This document shows, piece after piece, positions 7,760 through 17,557 of a stretch of DNA of 64,000 nucleotides (position 1 is its first letter; each line of letters begins with the position of its first letter). This stretch comes from Salmonirosea aquatica (GTDB lineage: Bacteria > Bacteroidota > Bacteroidia > Cytophagales > Spirosomataceae): positions 6,050,501-6,114,500 of the forward strand of contig NZ_WHLY01000002.1 of assembly GCF_009296315.1 (NCBI RefSeq), in the 5' to 3' direction. The notes under the pieces were generated by a model. The model was not told the origin of the DNA. It saw only the letters and a list, made by a program, of their open reading frames with translations, and ran no database searches. The translations under genes and the position numbers were made by a program.

Positions 7760-10419
7760 ATGGAAGAAAATAGTACCAATGTCCCCCTGGAAGACGGAGA
7801 ATTGCACGAAAAACTCCCCATCTCGGGTTTATACGAAAACTGGTTTCTGGAATATGCTTCCTATGTAATTCTGGAACGCGCGGTACCCGCTATCGAAGAT
7901 GGCCTGAAGCCCGTTCAGCGGCGCATCATGCACGCCCTGAACGAAATGGATGATGGGCGCTTCAACAAGGTAGCCAATGTGATTGGCTCCACCATGCAGT
8001 ACCACCCCCACGGCGATGCTTCCATCAACGATGCCATTGTCAATATCGGTCAAAAAGAACTCCTACTTGATACCCAGGGCAACTGGGGCGATGTAAGAAC
8101 GGGCGATAGTGCAGCCGCCCCGCGGTACATCGAAGTCCGCTTGTCGAAGTTTGGCCGGGAAGTCGTTTTTAATGGCGACACCACGGACTGGCAACTCTCT
8201 TACGATGGGCGCAAGCGTGAACCCGTCACCCTGCCGGTCAAATTTCCCTTGCTGCTGGCTCAGGGTGTCGAAGGAATTGCCGTAGGGCTATCCACCAAAA
8301 TCCTTCCGCATAATTTCTGTGAGCTGATCGAAGCTTCTATTGATATTCTGAAAGGGAAAAAGGTGGAGATTTACCCCGACTTCCAGACGGGTGGCTATGT
8401 GGATGTTTCGAACTATAACGATGGCCACCGGGGCGGTAAGGTACGGGTGCGGGCTCGAATCGAGGAAGAGGATAAGAAAATGCTGGTTGTCAAGGATATT
8501 CCCTATGGCACCACCACCACTTCCATCATTGATTCCATCATCAAAGCCAACGACAGTGGTAAAATCAAAGTAAAGAAAGTGGTGGACAACACCGCGGCAG
8601 ACGTAGAAATCCAGATCCACTTGGCACCCGGAGTCTCGCCCGACATTACGATGGATGCGCTCTATGCTTTCACGGAGTGTGAGGTTTCGATTTCGCCCAA
8701 TGCCTGCGTGATCATGGGAGATAAGCCTCATTTTCTGGGGTTACCAGTATTCTTCGGTACAATACCGAGAAAACCGTTGACTTGCTTCGTCAGGAACTGG
8801 AAATCAGAAAGGCCAATCTGCTGGAAAAAATTCTCTATGGTTCTCTTGAGAAAATCTTCATCGAGAACCGAATCTATCGGGATATTGAAGAATGCGAAAC
8901 ATTTGAGGCCGTACTCAAAACCATCGATAAAGGTCTAGAACCCTATAAATCACAATTTTATCGGACTATTACCGAAGAAGACATTCTTACCCTGACCGAG
9001 ATTCGGATCAAGCGTATTTCGAAGTACGACGGGTTCAAAGCCGAAGAGCAAATGCGCCGTTGGGAGCAAGATCTGGCCGAAACGGAGGACAATCTGGCCA
9101 ATATCACACGCTTTGCCATCGACTACTTCAAGGATATGCTGAAGAAGTATGGCAAAGGCCGCGAGCGCAAAACGATCCTCCGGACTTTCAATCAGATTTC
9201 GGCTACCATCGTTGCGGCCAATAACCAGAAACTCTACGTGAACCGGGCCGACGGGTTCATCGGCTACGGTCTGAAAAAGGACGAATACGTAATGGATTGC
9301 TCGGACATTGACGACATCATCGTTTTCCGGCGCGACGGCCGCTGCCTGGTTACCAAGATTCAGGATAAGATTTTTGTCGGGAAGGACATCATCCATTGTT
9401 CCGTGTTTGTTAAAAACGACGAGCGGAAGGTGTACAACATGGTTTATCTGGAAGGTAAGTCGGGGGTATCCTACATCAAGCGATTCCAGATTACGGCCGT
9501 GACCCGCGACCGGGAATATGATCTGACACAAGGTACCCCCCGCTCAAAAGTCACCTACTTTACGGCCAACGACAATGGCGAAGCGGAGGTGATTACCGTC
9601 AACCTCACCGCCCAGTGCAAAGCTAAAGTCAAGCAGTTTGACTTTAATTTTGCCGATCTGCTCATCAAAAACCGAAATGCCAACGGCAATATCCTGACCA
9701 AGTACCCCATCCGTAAAATAATGCTGAAACAAGCCGGTGTTTCCACCCTCGGTGGGGTGGATATCTGGTACGATACCACCATCGGCCGCCTCAACCGTGA
9801 TGAAAGAGGGGTGTACCTGGGTAACTTCGACGCTAAAGATTCCATTCTGGTTATTTATAAGGAGGGTTCTTACGAGCTCACCAATTTCGATCTGACCAAC
9901 CACTTCGAGCCAACAGAGATTTTGCTACTTACGAAGTTCGACCCCACCCGGGTCATCACAGCCGTATATTTCGACAACGGACAAAAAATTCATTACATTA
10001 AGCGTTTCCTGATTGAAACCACCACCGCCGATAAGAAATTTCTGTTCATCAGTGATGCGAAGGGAAGCAAACTACTTCTATCGTCCTTAGAGAAACGTCC
10101 CCGCCTGCTGCTGTCTGTACAGAAAACGCCAAAATCACCCGTAGAGGCCGAAGAAATCGTCGCCGAAGAGGCCGTGGACGTCCGGGGTTGGAAAGCGCTT
10201 GGCAACAAACTAACGGCCGATCGGGTAAAGGAGGTGCATTGGCTCGATCCGCTGCCAACGGAAGAAGCTCCCACTGACGAAGAATCCGAATTGGCCGAGC
10301 AATCATCCGAACTAGAAATTGAACCGGATACTGAATCAACCGAAGCCGAATTGATTCCTAATGTCCGTCAAATAGATTTGGCCGAAGCTAAAAAGAATCA
10401 ATTGGGATTATTTGAATAG
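7760..10419 (+). CDS. parC: DNA topoisomerase IV subunit A (frameshifted in this sequence)
   Basis: The reading frame breaks at the G-run 8737-8740 and continues in another frame. Adding one G gives a continuous protein of about 886 residues in which '...KPHFLG-VTSILRYNTEKTVDLL...' matches the family. The N-terminal part carries the DNA-cleaving Tyr123 (AAAPRYIEVRLSK) and the GyrA/ParC core. The second part is the coiled-coil gate and the C-terminal beta-pinwheel, ending in an acidic tail. Together with ParE (36.2-38.1 kb) it untangles replicated chromosomes using ATP. The protein is essential, so a sequencing error is more likely than a real null. The start at 7760 gives the usual N-terminus. 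Confidence 0.88.
8737..8740 (+). other. Frameshift point in parC (one G missing from a G-run)
   Basis: The run reads GGGG, and a fifth G restores the frame. Frame 1 continues to a stop at 8938, while the correct downstream frame is already open before 8782. No slippery heptamer is present, so programmed frameshifting is unlikely. Confidence 0.85.
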
Positions 10420-10443
10420 AAGTAGCTGTAAAGTACCCTCCTC

Positions 10444-11070
10444 GTGAAACGCCTTGTAAAAATATTTGTCGGTGTATCCTTCGGAAGTATCGTGTTCGTG
10501 CTTCTCTGCAATATGTGGGTGGTTATGACCACCCGTTCGCAGAGCTATTTCTCAGTTAAAAAACTGCCCACCAATGAGGTAGGTCTCGTACTGGGTACCA
10601 GCAAAGCCACCTCCGATGGCAAGGAGAACCTGTTTTTCAAGTACCGTATGGAGGCTGCGGCTCGGCTATTTAATGAAGGAAAAGTCAAGTACCTGATTTT
10701 GAGTGGCAATAACGACTCAAAATATTACAACGAGCCCCTGGATATGCAGAAGGCAATCATGGCTTTAGGGGTACCTCGCAGCGCCATGCAACTGGACTAT
10801 GCCGGGTACCGTACCTTCGATTCGGTAATTCGGTGTAAGGGAATTTTCAATGAGGACAACATCACGATAGTCTCCCAGGATTTTCAGAATGCCCGGGCCC
10901 TTTACATTGCCAAAAATGAGGGCATTAATGCCGTAGCCTTTGCGGCGCAGGATGTGCCAGCGGGCTACTCAGTCCGTACGCTGGTGCGGGAATACCTGGC
11001 GCGGCCTAAGGCAGTACTTGATGTACACTTTTATCGACCACCTACCCTGCCCCACAACAAAATGCGGTAG
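10444..11070 (+). CDS. SanA/YdcF-like DUF218 membrane protein
   Basis: 208 residues with one N-terminal membrane helix (about 7-28) and an extracytoplasmic DUF218 domain: 'EVGLVLGTSKA', 'RMEAAARLFNEGKVKYLILSGNN', 'DMQKAIMALGVP' and 'TIVSQDFQNARALYIAKN'. Proteins of this family (SanA, ElyC, YdcF) influence envelope barrier function and peptidoglycan precursor supply. The biochemical activity is unsettled. It starts at a GTG 24 bases after parC and may share its transcript. It is convergent with the ABC ATPase gene. Confidence 0.8.
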   Translation: MKRLVKIFVGVSFGSIVFVLLCNMWVVMTTRSQSYFSVKKLPTNEVGLVLGTSKATSDGKENLFFKYRMEAAARLFNEGKVKYLILSGNNDSKYYNEPLDMQKAIMALGVPRSAMQLDYAGYRTFDSVIRCKGIFNEDNITIVSQDFQNARALYIAKNEGINAVAFAAQDVPAGYSVRTLVREYLARPKAVLDVHFYRPPTLPHNKMR

Positions 11071-11112
11071 GTGGTATTCCTAATAAACAGCAGTTTAGTC
11101 GTTCATCCTGTA

Positions 11113-12087
11113 TTAGCGGGGCATATCTCTCAGATATTTCATGGCATGGTTGAGGAGTACTTCGTCACCAACCTTTTTATCCCTCCGGTTTCGGTAAAAA
11201 ATTAAATTTTGTCCCTCCGTAGTTTTACATACATACTCATAATGCCCCCCTTTAAAATGGATTTTTGTGATTGCAGCCTTCCATCGGGCTTTTCCTTCCT
11301 CTGTGACCAACCTTAGAAAATTCGGCCGAATCATCTGCCATTTCCCCGGAATAGAGCCCGGAATCAGATTGACTTGTCCCGTAAGCTCTGCCACGTACAC
11401 ACTGACGGGTTGTTCGTAAATTTCCCTGGGGGTACCTTCCTGAACGATTTTTCCTTCTTTTAATATAATCAACCGATCCGCCCAGGCCAGCGCCTCCCCG
11501 GCATCGTGGGTGACGAAGAGGCAGGTCAATTGGTGTGAGCTTTTCAAGTCCTCAATGGCTTCGGCCAGGTTTTGTTTATTACGCAAATCCAAGTGGGCAA
11601 AAGGTTCGTCGAGTAGCAGCAACTCAGGTACCTCGGCCACGGCCTGCGCCAGCGCAGTGCGCTGCTTTTCACCACCCGACAGCAACTTGGCCTTTTGGTG
11701 CTGAACGACCGAAAGTCGGGTCAATTCAACCAATTCATCGACTTTTCGTTCCCGATAGTCCCGTTCGTAGAAACGCAAGGCATACGAAATGTTTTCGCGC
11801 GCAGTCTGATTGGGAAACAGCTCGTAGTCCTGCTGTACCAATTTTATGGCTTTGTGGCCTTTGATTAGTTGATCCCGAACGGGCTGCAAAGGGGTACCTT
11901 TGAGATTGACCGAGCCCTGGTCCGCGTCGATAAAACGACCGATGATTTTCAGAAGGGTACTTTTCCCCGATCCGCTCTCTCCAACAATCCCTACCCATTC
12001 GCCCGGCTGGACGGTCAGGGAAAGGTCTGTAAGCACCATTTTATCATCAAATTGCTTGGATATGGCTGACAGTTGGAGTAGAGACAT
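11113..12087 (-). CDS. Orphan ABC transporter ATP-binding protein
   Basis: 324 residues from the ATG at 12087 (MSLLQLSAISKQF). Walker A is GESGSGKST (about 36-44), the signature is LLSGGEKQR, Walker B is LLLLDEPFAHLDL, and the switch His is in 'VTHDAGEAL'. The overall build, with a C-terminal extension after about 230, is that of importers of the PotA/FbpC/ModC class. No permease or binding protein lies next to it, so either its membrane partner is elsewhere or it serves another role. The C-terminal 90 residues do not show a clear TOBE motif. An upstream start at 12114 adds nine residues and is less likely. Confidence 0.8.
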   Translation of the reverse strand: MSLLQLSAISKQFDDKMVLTDLSLTVQPGEWVGIVGESGSGKSTLLKIIGRFIDADQGSVNLKGTPLQPVRDQLIKGHKAIKLVQQDYELFPNQTARENISYALRFYERDYRERKVDELVELTRLSVVQHQKAKLLSGGEKQRTALAQAVAEVPELLLLDEPFAHLDLRNKQNLAEAIEDLKSSHQLTCLFVTHDAGEALAWADRLIILKEGKIVQEGTPREIYEQPVSVYVAELTGQVNLIPGSIPGKWQMIRPNFLRLVTEEGKARWKAAITKIHFKGGHYEYVCKTTEGQNLIFYRNRRDKKVGDEVLLNHAMKYLRDMPR

Positions 12088-12224
12088 GCGGCTTTTGGGG
12101 AGAAGGTAGAGCAATTTTATAATAAATGTGATTTTTTTTCAGGATATACTGCCAAGAAGCGTCTCCTTTGGGTATACGATCCAGCTATCTAAGTTTTTAA
12201 TACCAATCAAGCGCTTTGAGTATA

Positions 12225-12854
12225 ATGGGCAAATCGAGCGGGGTAGTCCGAAGTACCGTTTCCACTGTACCCAGCCGAGTGTGGGATGACACAACGCTGT
12301 GGCAAAGCTTCCGAAAAGGTGACCGTACCGCGTTTGAACACATTCTGGAAAGCCACTATACATTACTGCTCAAATACGGAATTAGGATTTGCAATGACAA
12401 AGAGTTTGTAAAAGATTGCCTGCATGATTTGTTTGTGGATTTGTGGAACCGAAGGGAGCAGCTGGAGGAAATCCGGAACCTTAAATCCTACCTCCTGGTT
12501 TCGTTCCGCCGGAAAGTCCTGAAAGAATCCCATAAACTACGTTGGTTCAGGGAAGCCGGGGAAGTTACGGAAGACTACACGTTTGAGGTCCAGTTCACGA
12601 TAGAGGCGTACCTGATCAATAATGAGGTACAGCACGAATCGCTTTTGCGGCTTAAAAATAGTCTGGAGAAACTCACCAAACGACAGCGGGAGGTAATCTA
12701 TTTGCGTTTTTATCAGGAGATGGATTACGATGAAATCGCTGATTCGCTGGGAATAAACTACCACTCGGTGGTGAATCTGATGTACGAAGGAATGAAGCTA
12801 CTACGGAAAAACTGGTTCCTTGCCCTTCTGACTACCTGTACCTTCTTCTCCTGA
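12225..12854 (+). CDS. ECF sigma-70 factor, FecI-like
   Basis: About 209 residues. Region 2 (about 28-90, with 'FVKDCLHDLFVDLWNRREQL') and region 4 (about 140-195, with 'LTKRQREVIYLRFYQEMDYDEIADSLGINYHSVVNLMYEGMKLL') form a typical extracytoplasmic-function sigma factor. It directs RNA polymerase to the downstream SusC/SusD genes when released by the FecR protein that follows 24 bases later. I chose the ATG at 12225. A TTG at 12216 is also possible. Confidence 0.88.
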   Translation: MGKSSGVVRSTVSTVPSRVWDDTTLWQSFRKGDRTAFEHILESHYTLLLKYGIRICNDKEFVKDCLHDLFVDLWNRREQLEEIRNLKSYLLVSFRRKVLKESHKLRWFREAGEVTEDYTFEVQFTIEAYLINNEVQHESLLRLKNSLEKLTKRQREVIYLRFYQEMDYDEIADSLGINYHSVVNLMYEGMKLLRKNWFLALLTTCTFFS

Positions 12855-12877
12855 ATCATCCCGAACATGCTATTTTC

Positions 12878-13954
12878 ATGAAAAACTACTTAAATTATAA
12901 GGTAGATGATTTTTTTCAGGATTTGTATTTCCGAAAATGGGTTTTGGATTCCCTGCCTACCACGGATCATTTCTGGACCGCCTGGTACGTTGCTCATCCC
13001 GAACAGCGGGAGATCATCGAGGAAGCCAAAGCGCTGGTACTGGCCTTTCAATGTGAGGATGTTCCAGTCGATGCGGATGAAGTAAAGCAGTCGGTAGAGG
13101 CCATCATGCTTTTTACAGAATCTGGGTCTCCCGTTCCTTTGTACGGCCGGGTGTGGTTTCGAGTAGCAGCCTGTCTGCTGGTCGGGCTGGGTTTCACATT
13201 CTGGATAGCAAGCAGGTGGAATAGGTCGGCTACTGACGTCATTACCACCGCCCAACCCCACGAATCAGATACCCTTAAAATCACTTCCACAGCGAATTCG
13301 GAAGCCCAGATCCAGAACATAACCTTGCATGATGGATCAAAAATCACCCTGAAAGCCAACAGTACCCTCCGCATTGCCGAGGATTTCGATAAAACTTCCC
13401 GGGTGGTTTACCTCACAGGGGAGGCACTTTTCGAGGTGGCCAAAGATCCGCAAAAACCTTTCCTGGTATACACTGAGAATCTGGTGACTCGGGTACTGGG
13501 TACCAGCTTTGAAATCAGGGATTTTACGCAGGAAAAGGATGTTTCGGTTTCGGTAAAAACCGGCAAGGTAACGGTATTCAAAAATAAGTCGACTCCAGTA
13601 AGTACCCTCTCCGAAAATATCATACTCATGCCTAATCAGCAGGCGGTTTATGTAAAAGCCGACCGGAAATTGGTGAAAACAATTGTTGAAAACCCCGTTA
13701 AGCTGCACGAACCTATGCAGTTTCGAAATTTCGTGTACAACGAGGCTCCAATCCCCCAGGTACTTAGCGAGCTTGAGGACGCTTATGGAGTAAAAATCAT
13801 TTTCGATGAACAGCAATTAAAGCATTGCAACCTGACCGCCCGCATGACCAACGAGCCCCTTTTTGAGAAGTTGACGCTGATTTGTGAAACCATACAAGCC
13901 CGCTATGAGATCGTGGACGGTCAGATCGTGGTGGATAGCCGGGGTTGCCACTAA
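12878..13954 (+). CDS. FecR-type anti-sigma factor
   Basis: 358 residues. A cytoplasmic N-terminal part (about 1-85) binds the sigma factor, one membrane helix (about 90-110, 'VAACLLVGLGFTFWIAS') follows, then the periplasmic FecR domain ('ITLHDGSKITLKANSTLRI', 'VYLTGEALFEVAKDPQKPFLV', 'VLGTSFEI') and a C-terminal STN-like segment (about 280-350). It relays the signal from the N-terminal domain of the SusC receptor to the sigma factor. This is the standard three-part arrangement in Bacteroidota. Confidence 0.9.
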   Translation: MKNYLNYKVDDFFQDLYFRKWVLDSLPTTDHFWTAWYVAHPEQREIIEEAKALVLAFQCEDVPVDADEVKQSVEAIMLFTESGSPVPLYGRVWFRVAACLLVGLGFTFWIASRWNRSATDVITTAQPHESDTLKITSTANSEAQIQNITLHDGSKITLKANSTLRIAEDFDKTSRVVYLTGEALFEVAKDPQKPFLVYTENLVTRVLGTSFEIRDFTQEKDVSVSVKTGKVTVFKNKSTPVSTLSENIILMPNQQAVYVKADRKLVKTIVENPVKLHEPMQFRNFVYNEAPIPQVLSELEDAYGVKIIFDEQQLKHCNLTARMTNEPLFEKLTLICETIQARYEIVDGQIVVDSRGCH

Positions 13955-14154
13955 CGGCCAATGGGTACCCTTAAAGGATTTTTAGCAACAAACAGAACTC
14001 TGAATTCAATAAAAAAGGCCGGCCGTGCTGCGAACACGCCCGACCTGCTTTGCCCGGTACACTGCATGGCCAGACTGGTCAGAAGTGATTAATTTTTGTC
14101 TAACACGCGTCACGTATTAACCCAAAAACTGCTGCCAGGCAGCCTATCAAAACT

Positions 14155-17100
14155 ATGGAAAAACCTTTAGAACCGCAAGGCCGGTTTATCACATTCATGA
14201 GACTATCCATCGCACAACTTTTGTTGGCAGGCCTTTTTGTAAGCGTATCGTATGCAACGAGTGTTTCCGGTCAGGAGATTCTCGAAAAGAAAATCAGTTT
14301 GCGTCTGGAAAACAAATCCCTGAAAACGATTCTTTCCAGCATCGAATCCCAGGCCGAAGCCAGCTTCATGTATAGCCCCCGGGCTACCCGGGCTGACCGG
14401 ATCACTTCTGTCAATGCTACGGAAAAACCCCTTGGTGAAGTACTCACTACCTTATTTGAACCCCTGAACCTGCACTACCGGCTGGTAGGAAAAAAAATTG
14501 TTCTTAGCAATTCGCCCACCGAACGAATGACGGGAGTAGGCATCGATAGAAATCTCGAACAACTCGATTTGATTGACCGAACCATTACCGGAAAAGTGAG
14601 TGATGAAACCGGAGAACGCTTACCGGGCGTGAGCATTGTCGTAAAGGGTACCCAGCGCGGTACGGTCACCAACGAGCAGGGTACCTATAGTCTGTCGGTG
14701 CCTGAACAAGCTCCGAATGGCGGGCCCGTTACGCTAATCTTCTCCTTTGTAGGGTACCTTTCGCAGGAAATCCCGGTTTCCAATCAATCGACGATCGATG
14801 TAACACTCGCCACGGACACCAAATCGCTGGAAGAAGTCGTCGTGGTAGGCTATGGTTCCCAGCGCAAAAGCGATCTGACCGGTTCGGTGGCCTCCGTTAG
14901 TGAAAAAGATTTTACCCAGGGTGTCAACAACTCCGCCCTGCAACTGCTGAATGGCAAAGCATCAGGGGTTCAAATCAGCCAGTCCAGTTCGGCGCCGGGG
15001 GGTGGCATTGCGATTCGTATCCGGGGAGCGGGTTCCATCAATAGTAGCAACGAGCCTCTCATCGTGATCGACGGTCTGCCTGGTGCTACGACCACTTCCA
15101 TAAGCCCTGAGGATATTGCCTCTATTCAGATTCTGAAAGATGCGTCCGCGGCCGCCATTTACGGCTCACGCGCGGCCAATGGGGTGGTGCTTATCACTAC
15201 CAAGAAAGGTACCAAGGGAAAACCTCAGGTCAATTACAGTGCCTACCTGGGTGTACAGACCGTAGCCAAACGCATGGAGTATCTGACTACCCCACAGTAC
15301 ATCAAAGTCCTGAACGATCTGTCCGCCGATCAGGGCGGTGCGCCCAAATTTACCCCGGATCAGATTAGTGCCATTGGCAACGGCACCGATTGGCAGGATC
15401 AGATATTCCGCACGGCATTGGCCCAAAACCATCAGCTATCATTTTCGGGCGGCTCAGACAATAGCAATTACTACCTGGGTATCAATTATCTGGATCAGGA
15501 CGGAGTAGTACTGAGGTCGGGCTTAAAAAAGTATAATGTGCGGCTTAATTACCAAGTTTCGCCTTCCGACAAGTTTAAGGTCACCCTGAACCTGAATACC
15601 AACCGGACGTTGACGGACAATATCCTCACGACAAATTCAGGCAACGAAAACGCCGGGCCGATCAATACTGCCCTTCAATTCGACCCTACAATTGCCGCCG
15701 GGAAAGACGCTTCGGGCAACTACCCGTTCAATCCCGTAATTTCACTTGAAAATCCGCTAGCATTGCTATACGGGGTAGATCAAAAAAAGGTCGTGAACCG
15801 AACCTTCGGTACCCTGTCTGCTGATTATGAAATCCTGAAAGGCTGGACGACAACCCTACGCCTGGGTGGCGATATCGCCAATGAGCGCAACGACAATTAT
15901 AATAGTACCATTACACAAAAGGGTTTGTCTTCGGGTGGGATCGGAAGTGTGGGCACTGGGGAAGATACGCACTGGATTTCTGAATTGTTTACCACGTACA
16001 ACCATACCTTCAACGGCATCCATCAGCTTTCCATTCTGGGTGGAGCTACCCTGGAACGATACGATAGCAACGATCTCGGCGCCTCATCCATCGGCTTCCT
16101 ATCCGATGCCAGCCTTACAAACCTCCTCCAAAGTGGCGACGGTGATCGGGGCGACAACGTCAGCAGCGGTCGCTTATCGAACCAGCTTAACTCCTACCTG
16201 GGACGGGTCAACTATACTTTGAAAGACAAGTACCTATTGACCGCCTCCATTCGGACGGATGGTACCTCCCGCTTTTCGGACAAAAACAAGTACGCTGTTT
16301 TCCCCTCCTTTGCGTTGGGATGGCGGATTTCGGAAGAACCTTTCATGCAGCAGAATAACGTTTTTAGCGATCTGAAACTACGGCTGAGCTACGGGCAGAG
16401 CGGCAACCAGGCCATTGGCAACTTTCAGACTTTACAGACTTTCATCGCGGGTGGCAAGGCAGTGCTGGGAGGCGGACTAGTGCAGGGGGTAGAACCCGCC
16501 CGGATTCCCAACCCCGATCTCCGTTGGGAAACCACCGAAGAATTTGACATCGGAGTTGATTTTGGCTTGATCAAGGGGCGGCTCAGTGGCTCGCTGGAAT
16601 ACTACAGCAAGACTACCCGTGATCAACTTTTCAACAAACCCCTGCCCACAACTTCGGGATTTCAGAACATCCTCGTGAATTTTGGCGAAGTACAAAACAA
16701 AGGCCTCGATCTGATGCTGGAGAGCCGAAACCTGGTGGGTGATTTCAAATGGAATACTAACCTTACCCTCTCGACCCTGAAGAACACCGTGGTTGACCTG
16801 CCTGACTTCATCTCGCAGATTCTGACGGGCGGGGTGGGCTTTACCAGCAATTACGCCCTGGTGCAGGAGGGCTCGTCCATGCGGTCGTACTATGGCTATG
16901 CGATCGATGGTATCCTGCAGTCGAAAGAAGAGGTTGCCGCTTCGGCCCAACCTAACGCCCAGCCCGGACATCCCCGCTTTGTGGATCAGAATGGCGATGG
17001 GAAAATCAGTCCGGACGACCGGGTGATTTTGGGCAGTCCATTTCCCAAGCTCATCGTGGGGCTGACTAATGGTTTCTCCTACAAAGGATTCGATTTGAAT

Positions 17101-17538
17101 GTTCTGTTTACTGCGGTACAGGGTGTGAGCTCGCTGGACAATAATATTGTGGAATCGCTTTACCCGATCAATTTTGAACGAAACCGGATCGCAGAACATT
17201 ACCTCGATCGCTGGACGCCCGAAAATCCGGGAGCAAGGTACCCCTCGGGCGTAAACCCCAGTACCTACGGGGGGGCGCTGGCGGTCAATTCCCTTACCAT
17301 CAGTGATGCTTCCTTTATTCGTCTCAAAACAGCTTCACTCTCGTACGCCATTCCCCTGGCGGGCAAAAAAGTACGCTCCGCTTCGGTGTATGTGGCAGCA
17401 GACAACCTGCTCACTATTACCAAATTTCTGGGCTTCGATCCCGATGCCAATGCCTCGGGTAACGGCGTCGAACGGGCTAGCTACAACAGTTATCCGCTCA
17501 ATCGCACGGTTCGTTTTGGGATCAATGTGGGCTTTTAA
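14155..17538 (+). CDS. SusC-type TonB-dependent outer-membrane transporter with STN signalling domain
   Basis: 1127 residues. A signal peptide (about 15-41) leads into an STN domain (about 45-120), which contacts FecR, then a carboxypeptidase-regulatory-like domain (about 145-235, 'RTITGKVSDETGERLPGVSIVVKGT'). The plug has the SusC signature 'EEVVVVGYGSQRKSDLTGSV', and a 22-strand barrel follows. It imports oligosaccharides with the SusD partner, powered by TonB. The STN domain fits control by the sigma/FecR pair just upstream. The 200-base gap before it (13955-14154) holds a small GCTGC/GCAGC hairpin near 14131 but no gene. Confidence 0.93.
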   Translation: MEKPLEPQGRFITFMRLSIAQLLLAGLFVSVSYATSVSGQEILEKKISLRLENKSLKTILSSIESQAEASFMYSPRATRADRITSVNATEKPLGEVLTTLFEPLNLHYRLVGKKIVLSNSPTERMTGVGIDRNLEQLDLIDRTITGKVSDETGERLPGVSIVVKGTQRGTVTNEQGTYSLSVPEQAPNGGPVTLIFSFVGYLSQEIPVSNQSTIDVTLATDTKSLEEVVVVGYGSQRKSDLTGSVASVSEKDFTQGVNNSALQLLNGKASGVQISQSSSAPGGGIAIRIRGAGSINSSNEPLIVIDGLPGATTTSISPEDIASIQILKDASAAAIYGSRAANGVVLITTKKGTKGKPQVNYSAYLGVQTVAKRMEYLTTPQYIKVLNDLSADQGGAPKFTPDQISAIGNGTDWQDQIFRTALAQNHQLSFSGGSDNSNYYLGINYLDQDGVVLRSGLKKYNVRLNYQVSPSDKFKVTLNLNTNRTLTDNILTTNSGNENAGPINTALQFDPTIAAGKDASGNYPFNPVISLENPLALLYGVDQKKVVNRTFGTLSADYEILKGWTTTLRLGGDIANERNDNYNSTITQKGLSSGGIGSVGTGEDTHWISELFTTYNHTFNGIHQLSILGGATLERYDSNDLGASSIGFLSDASLTNLLQSGDGDRGDNVSSGRLSNQLNSYLGRVNYTLKDKYLLTASIRTDGTSRFSDKNKYAVFPSFALGWRISEEPFMQQNNVFSDLKLRLSYGQSGNQAIGNFQTLQTFIAGGKAVLGGGLVQGVEPARIPNPDLRWETTEEFDIGVDFGLIKGRLSGSLEYYSKTTRDQLFNKPLPTTSGFQNILVNFGEVQNKGLDLMLESRNLVGDFKWNTNLTLSTLKNTVVDLPDFISQILTGGVGFTSNYALVQEGSSMRSYYGYAIDGILQSKEEVAASAQPNAQPGHPRFVDQNGDGKISPDDRVILGSPFPKLIVGLTNGFSYKGFDLNVLFTAVQGVSSLDNNIVESLYPINFERNRIAEHYLDRWTPENPGARYPSGVNPSTYGGALAVNSLTISDASFIRLKTASLSYAIPLAGKKVRSASVYVAADNLLTITKFLGFDPDANASGNGVERASYNSYPLNRTVRFGINVGF

Positions 17539-17557
17539 TTCTTAAAAAGACTTTATT

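Noticed and set aside
8720-8800. Programmed ribosomal frameshift in parC
   Set aside because: There is no slippery heptamer or pseudoknot-like element at the G-run, topoisomerase subunits are not known to use it, and five other genes show the same type of break.
14001-14080. GC-rich stretch after fecR as a terminator or regulatory RNA
   Set aside because: Only short imperfect stems (GGCCGGCC and GTG/CAC) can be drawn, with no T-tract or known motif.
16477-17199. 240-codon - strand frame inside susC
   Set aside because: It is long only because the GC-rich barrel region lacks stops on the other strand. The + strand encodes a clear SusC protein.
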